DNA of 8,547 nucleotides from positions 1 through 8,547 of the forward strand of contig CAZAOE010000031.1 of NCBI GenBank assembly GCA_964486685.1, written 5' to 3'. The DNA comes from JAIOTH01 sp964486685 (GTDB lineage: Bacteria > Patescibacteriota > Patescibacteriia > UBA1558 > S5-K13). The notes beneath the pieces were generated by a model, which was given only the letters and a program-made list of their open reading frames with translations, was not told the DNA's origin and did not search any database. Position numbers and translations under genes: made by a program. Positions 6,016 through 8,547 of this stretch are shown here, piece by piece (the first letter of the stretch is position 1; each line of letters begins with the position of its first letter).

Positions 6016-6052
6016 TTAACCAAATTAGTGGTTAAAAATTTGCAATTTTTTT
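6016..6052 (+). terminator. Weak hairpin followed by a T-run after murF
   Basis: TTAACCA (6016-6022) pairs with TGGTTAA (6029-6035) around a 6-base loop. A run of seven T begins only at 6046, 10 bases beyond the stem. The stem is short and AT-rich, and the T-run is too far away for a good intrinsic terminator. It may instead be an operator for the promoter just downstream. Confidence 0.3.
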
Positions 6053-6067
6053 AATTTGCTATATACT
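6040..6067 (+). promoter_or_regulatory. Candidate promoter for the thioredoxin-like lipoprotein gene
   Basis: TTGCAA (6040-6045) and TATACT (6062-6067) are separated by 16 bases, giving a start near 6075 and a leader of about 20 bases. AAGGAG at 6070-6075 resembles a ribosome binding site but is 21 bases from the ATG at 6097, too far for normal use, and no other start lies between. Confidence 0.4.
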
Positions 6068-6096
6068 ATAAGGAGTTTATAAATAATTAAACCTTT

Positions 6097-7155
6097 ATGA
6101 AGAAAGCTTTATTTTTGTTTTTGCTGTTAATTTCTTTGTCATTATTAACTACGGCCTGTACTAATAATGAAGAATCAAAGGAATTAACTATCCAAAGCGA
6201 TAAGTTAATTGCTTATTTAATTAATGATTCTCGCTGTCTGGAGGAAAATTGTGATGCTGATTTTATTCAAAATTTGAAAATGAGTTTAAGACAATTTTTT
6301 CCTATGATTGAATTTGAAGAATATGACTATAATTCAAATTTAGGAAAACAATTTTATGAAAAATATACTCTAGAAAATTTACCAGCCATTTTATTAACTT
6401 TCAAAATTAAAGAAGAGGGAAATTACGAAACGATTCAGAATTTTGTTACTGAAAAAGATAATTTATTAGATTTAAAATTAGGAGCCACCTTTGATCCTTT
6501 AACTGGTAATCATTCCATAGAATTTTGTGATAATAATAAAGATGATGATGGAGACGGCTCAAGTGATTGTGAAGACGAAAAATGTAAAGCCAGTTTGGTT
6601 TGTCGCGAAGAAGTGGCCCAGCAATTAGATTTGTTTGTGATGAGTCAATGTCCTTACGGAACTAAGGCCTTAGATGCTATGGAAGAAGTTTTAGAAAATT
6701 TTGGTGAGCAAATTGATTTTAATATTCATTATATAGCTAATGAAAATGCTGATGGTAGTTTTCAATCCTTGCACGGCCAACCAGAAGTAGATGAAAATAT
6801 TAGAGAATTATGCGCTATAGAATATTATTCAGATGATTATGAATATATGGAGTATATTTTATGTAGGAATAAAAATATTGCCGGAGATTGGGAAGAATGT
6901 GCAGAAGGATTCTCTCGGATAAATTCTTGTTTTAATGGAAGCGAAGGTGAAAAATTATTGAGTGATAATATAAAACTTGCTAATGAATTAGGAATTGGCG
7001 CTTCTCCTACTTGGATTGTAAACAATCGTTATGAATTTGGCGGTATTGATGCTGAAACAGTTAAACAAAATCTATGTTTATATAATCCAGATTTAGGAGA
7101 GGCCTGTGATTTAGAATTATCTAGTAATTCAGAGGCAGCTGGTGCTTGTAATTAA
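6097..7155 (+). CDS. Predicted lipoprotein with thioredoxin-like (DsbA/GILT-like) domains
   Basis: A 352-residue exported protein. Residues 1-20 are a signal peptide ending in LTTA-C21, an acceptable lipobox, so it is probably lipid-anchored outside the membrane. Residues about 30-125 resemble a degenerate thioredoxin-like domain with C47-x4-C52 and a later LPAILL stretch. Residues 144-169 are an acidic linker (CDNNKDDDGDG...DCEDEKC) of the calcium-binding D-x-D-x-D-G kind with flanking cysteines. The C-terminal half is a second thioredoxin-like domain: SQC185-P-Y-G188, then H226-G-x2-E-V-x2-N-x4-C239 (compare the GILT signature CQHG-x2-EC-x2-N-x4-C) and ASP304-T with the expected cis-proline. 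The active-site second cysteine is replaced by glycine, so CxxC dithiol chemistry is not possible at that site; reductase, isomerase or binding roles are guesses. It is not a standard dcw gene. Confidence 0.82.
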   Translation: MKKALFLFLLLISLSLLTTACTNNEESKELTIQSDKLIAYLINDSRCLEENCDADFIQNLKMSLRQFFPMIEFEEYDYNSNLGKQFYEKYTLENLPAILLTFKIKEEGNYETIQNFVTEKDNLLDLKLGATFDPLTGNHSIEFCDNNKDDDGDGSSDCEDEKCKASLVCREEVAQQLDLFVMSQCPYGTKALDAMEEVLENFGEQIDFNIHYIANENADGSFQSLHGQPEVDENIRELCAIEYYSDDYEYMEYILCRNKNIAGDWEECAEGFSRINSCFNGSEGEKLLSDNIKLANELGIGASPTWIVNNRYEFGGIDAETVKQNLCLYNPDLGEACDLELSSNSEAAGACN

Positions 7156-7181
7156 TATTTAAGGCAGTATCATAATCTTAT

Positions 7182-7208
7182 AGAGGTGGTTTTCTTGACC
7201 ACCTCTTT
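7182..7208 (+). terminator. Hairpin after the lipoprotein gene, probable terminator
   Basis: AGAGGTGGT (7182-7190) and ACCACCTCT (7198-7206) form a perfect 9-base-pair stem with a 7-base loop. Only a short T-rich tail (TTTGTGTT) follows. It lies 26 bases after the TAA of the lipoprotein gene and separates it from the desulforedoxin gene. Confidence 0.65.
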
Positions 7209-7209
7209 G

Positions 7210-7218
7210 TGTTAAAAT
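7210..7218 (+). promoter_or_regulatory. Possible extended -10 for the desulforedoxin gene
   Basis: TGTTAAAAT fits the extended -10 form TGnTANNNT and would start transcription about 22 bases before the ATG at 7247. No -35 at proper spacing is seen; TTGACC at 7195-7200 is too close and lies in the hairpin. Confidence 0.3.
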
Positions 7219-7246
7219 ATTTACATAATTATTAAATATTAAATTT

Positions 7247-7378
7247 ATGGATGTAGAAGAATTAGGACAAAAATTTTATTGTAGTATTTGTGGTAACGAA
7301 GTTCAGGTAACTAAAGTTGGCGGAGGAGAATTAATATGTTGCGGCAAGCCCATGGAATTAGTATTGGCTGAAAAATAA
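7247..7378 (+). CDS. Stand-alone desulforedoxin (43 aa)
   Basis: A 43-residue protein with the pattern FYCSICGNEV...GGGELICCGKPMEL. This is the desulforedoxin domain, which binds one iron with four cysteines (C12, C15, C31, C32; the last pair adjacent, as is typical). Desulforedoxins occur as small free proteins of about 36 residues or as the N-terminal domain of desulfoferrodoxin (superoxide reductase). The catalytic superoxide reductase domain is absent: the frame stops at TAA right after the iron-binding domain. The likely role is a small cytoplasmic redox carrier, perhaps in oxygen or superoxide defence; this is inference. It has its own hairpin upstream and a good terminator downstream, so it is probably a single-gene transcript. 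There is no Shine-Dalgarno sequence before the ATG. Confidence 0.9.
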   Translation: MDVEELGQKFYCSICGNEVQVTKVGGGELICCGKPMELVLAEK

Positions 7379-7395
7379 TCTGAAAAATAAAATTT

Positions 7396-7432
7396 ATAAA
7401 AGCTGTATTGACTTCGGCTTTTATTATTTTTT
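7396..7432 (+). terminator. Rho-independent terminator after the desulforedoxin gene
   Basis: ATAAAAGCTG (7396-7405) pairs with CGGCTTTTAT (7415-7424), 10 base pairs including one G-U, around a 9-base loop, and is followed by TATTTTTT (7425-7432). It begins 18 bases after the TAA and separates this gene from the heat-shock promoter. Confidence 0.75.
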
Positions 7433-7459
7433 AAGGGTTTAATTTTTTATTAAAAGGGC

Positions 7460-7487
7460 TTGACATATTTTTGCACATTGTTATAAT
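7460..7487 (+). promoter_or_regulatory. Consensus sigma-70-type promoter of hrcA
   Basis: TTGACA (7460-7465) and TATAAT (7482-7487) are both perfect and 16 bases apart. The start would be near 7494, inside the CIRCE operator. This is the strongest promoter sequence in the window. Confidence 0.9.
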
Positions 7488-7491
7488 GGAA

Positions 7492-7518
7492 TTAGCACTC
7501 AAATATCGAGAGTGCTAA
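7492..7518 (+). promoter_or_regulatory. CIRCE operator (HrcA binding site)
   Basis: TTAGCACTC (7492-7500), nine bases, GAGTGCTAA (7510-7518): an exact match to the CIRCE consensus TTAGCACTC-N9-GAGTGCTAA. It begins 5 bases after the -10 and covers the expected transcription start, so bound HrcA would block initiation. The repressor gene lies directly downstream. Confidence 0.98.
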
Positions 7519-7656
7519 AGCATAATTTACAATTTGAAATTTTCAATTTGAATTTAACAGCCAAGTCTTGCTAAATTTTTATTCAATCGAAAAATATTGT
7601 AAATTGAATCATTAATGATTGAATGAAAATTGAGAATTGGTAATTTAAAATTAATC
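7519..7656. repeat. Inverted heptad spacer in the hrcA leader
   Basis: The leader between CIRCE and hrcA has left heptads from 7529 (ACAATTT, GAAATTT, TCAATTT, GAATTTA) and right heptads with AATT at 7628, 7635, 7642 and 7649, ending at the hrcA ATG. ATTTACAAT near 7526-7534 is complementary to ATTGTAAAT at 7598-7605 and nearby bases. A perfect 14-base palindrome AATCATTAATGATT lies at 7607-7620. Positions 7529-7557 are the exact reverse complement of 1260-1288. No ribosome binding site or leader peptide is seen. Confidence 0.65.
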
Positions 7657-8325
7657 ATGAAAGAAAAATTATTAAAAGACATCATTGAAGAATATATTAA
7701 TTCGGCGACTCCGGTTGGCTCTAGTTATTTAGTGAAAAAAAAGAAGTTAGATTGTTGTCCAGCCACAGTTAGAAATGCTATGATGGATTTAGAAAAAGAT
7801 GGTTTTCTTTTTCAGCCCCATATTTCTGCTGGCCGAATTCCTACTTTTGAGGCCTATAAATTTTATGTTGATTCTTTAGATTTAAAACAGCAATTATCAA
7901 CTTCAATTATTAAAAAATTGGATTCTTTATTAAAAAAATCTAAGATTAAAAATTTAGAACAAAAATCAAAATTTTTAGGCAAAATGATCGCTGAAATTAC
8001 TAATGGGGCAGTTTTATTAGCATTTTCTAAGAATAATTATTATATTACCGGCTTTTCAAATATTTTATCTCAGCCCGAGTTTATAGAAATGAATCGTTTG
8101 CATAATTTAAGTTTGGCTTTAGACAATTTGGAGAATGTTATTGAAAATATTTTTGATAAAGTTAAAGACACGGAAGTTTTTATTGGACCAGATAATATTT
8201 TTAGTGAATATTTGTCAGTCATCACTTCGCCTTTTTCCAGAGGAATTATTAGCATTCTTGGTCCAACTAGAATGAATTATAAAAGGAATTTAGGGCTGAT
8301 AAATTATTTTAAAAAAGCAATATAA
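7657..8325 (+). CDS. hrcA: Heat-inducible transcription repressor HrcA (short form)
   Basis: HrcA represses heat-shock operons by binding CIRCE, and a perfect CIRCE lies in its own promoter. The N-terminal winged-helix domain is clear: KDIIEEYINSATPVGSSYL, then CPATVRNAMMDLEKDGFL and the family signature QPHISAGRIPT (53-63). The C-terminal signature is also present: FIGPDNIF...SVITSPFSRG...ILGPTRMNYKRNL. At 222 residues it is about 120 shorter than the usual HrcA of about 340. Both ends are conserved, so the loss is internal, most likely the inserted dimerisation domain of the GAF-like part. I chose the ATG at 7657 because homologues begin just before this helix; a TTG at 7630 would add nine residues translated from the repeat spacer. 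grpE, dnaK or dnaJ would be expected next. Confidence 0.93.
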   Translation: MKEKLLKDIIEEYINSATPVGSSYLVKKKKLDCCPATVRNAMMDLEKDGFLFQPHISAGRIPTFEAYKFYVDSLDLKQQLSTSIIKKLDSLLKKSKIKNLEQKSKFLGKMIAEITNGAVLLAFSKNNYYITGFSNILSQPEFIEMNRLHNLSLALDNLENVIENIFDKVKDTEVFIGPDNIFSEYLSVITSPFSRGIISILGPTRMNYKRNLGLINYFKKAI

Positions 8326-8547
8326 TTTCAATTTTCAATTTTCAATTTTCAATTTGAAATTTAAAATTTTCATTTAATAATCAATATAGCAATAATCAAT
8401 CCATAAAGTTGTTGGATATTAGATGTTGATTGTGAATTAAATCATTGTAAATTAAATTAAAATTGATAATTGGCAATTGGTCATTTATAAGAATAATATA
8501 CCTATAAATTAAGTCAATCCCTTTTTAAACAAAGCATTATTAAATAA
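8326..8547. repeat. Gene-free spacer with TTCAATT tandem repeats and inverted AATTG heptads
   Basis: Starting directly after the hrcA stop codon, TTCAATT is repeated four times in exact tandem (8327-8354) and degenerates through further 7-base units to about 8375. An inverted block has AATT-type units at 8461, 8468 and 8475 and CATT at 8482, again 7 bases apart. ATTGGCAATTG (about 8470-8479) resembles the complement of 1184-1195. No gene, terminator or convincing promoter is seen to the end of the window; 8489-8547 shows nothing I can name. Confidence 0.7.

Noticed and set aside
6070..6075. AAGGAG as ribosome binding site for the lipoprotein gene
   Set aside because: It is 21 bases from the ATG at 6097 with no start codon between; normal spacing is about 5-10 bases.
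7630..7656. TTG start for hrcA adding nine residues
   Set aside because: The added residues are translated heptad repeat, homologues start next to the first helix, and an ATG is available at 7657.
1303..8325. Alternative genetic code with UGA read as glycine or tryptophan, as in some related lineages
   Set aside because: All nine genes end in TAA with no in-frame TGA. Conserved glycines use GGN codons and tryptophans use TGG, so there is no sign of recoding, though the lack of TGA stops means it is not fully excluded.

Overview
The window looks like a piece of chromosome from a very AT-rich bacterium with a reduced, Gram-positive-style gene set. My best guess is a Candidate Phyla Radiation (Patescibacteria) genome. 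This is inferred from the AT-rich, lysine/isoleucine/asparagine-rich proteins, the shortened HrcA, a MurF-type ligase without its N-terminal domain, a class B penicillin-binding protein inside a short mraZ-rsmH-ftsL-ftsI-murF cluster, and spacers full of short-period AT-rich repeats. No rRNA or tRNA gene was seen, so the taxonomy is not proven. All recognised genes lie on the + strand, all nine stop with TAA, and none has a convincing Shine-Dalgarno sequence at normal distance.

Layout. 43-540 encodes an unrecognised cysteine-containing protein. 541-706 is a regulatory spacer with a perfect DnaA-box sequence and a 10-bp-phased GTGG repeat that fits an MraZ operator. 707-5982 is a division and cell-wall (dcw) cluster: mraZ (transcription factor), rsmH (16S rRNA methyltransferase), an ftsL-like membrane protein, ftsI (septal transpeptidase) and a murF-type ligase. 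Repeat-filled spacers separate most of these genes. 6097-7155 is a predicted lipoprotein with thioredoxin-like domains. 7247-7378 is a 43-residue desulforedoxin, followed by a good terminator. 7460-7518 is a strong sigma-70-type promoter overlapped by a perfect CIRCE operator, driving hrcA (7657-8325). The heat-shock genes this operon usually continues with (grpE, dnaK, dnaJ) would lie beyond the window.

How the parts work together. MraZ probably autoregulates the division cluster through the upstream repeats. RsmH tunes the ribosomal P site. FtsL and FtsI act at the septum, and the MurF-type ligase supplies peptidoglycan precursor or a related product. The lipoprotein and desulforedoxin form a small redox-related pair. 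HrcA and CIRCE form the classical heat-shock repressor circuit.

The most unusual content is non-coding. Three spacers (1139-1302, 7519-7656, 8326-8547) consist of heptad-phased CAATT units on the left and inverted AATTG units on the right. A fourth (4633-4704) uses a different heptad, AGCTNNN, with the same 7-bp phase. A fifth (2284-2476) is a nested inverted repeat. In addition, a relatively GC-rich imperfect palindrome of exactly nine codons is inserted in frame in rsmH.
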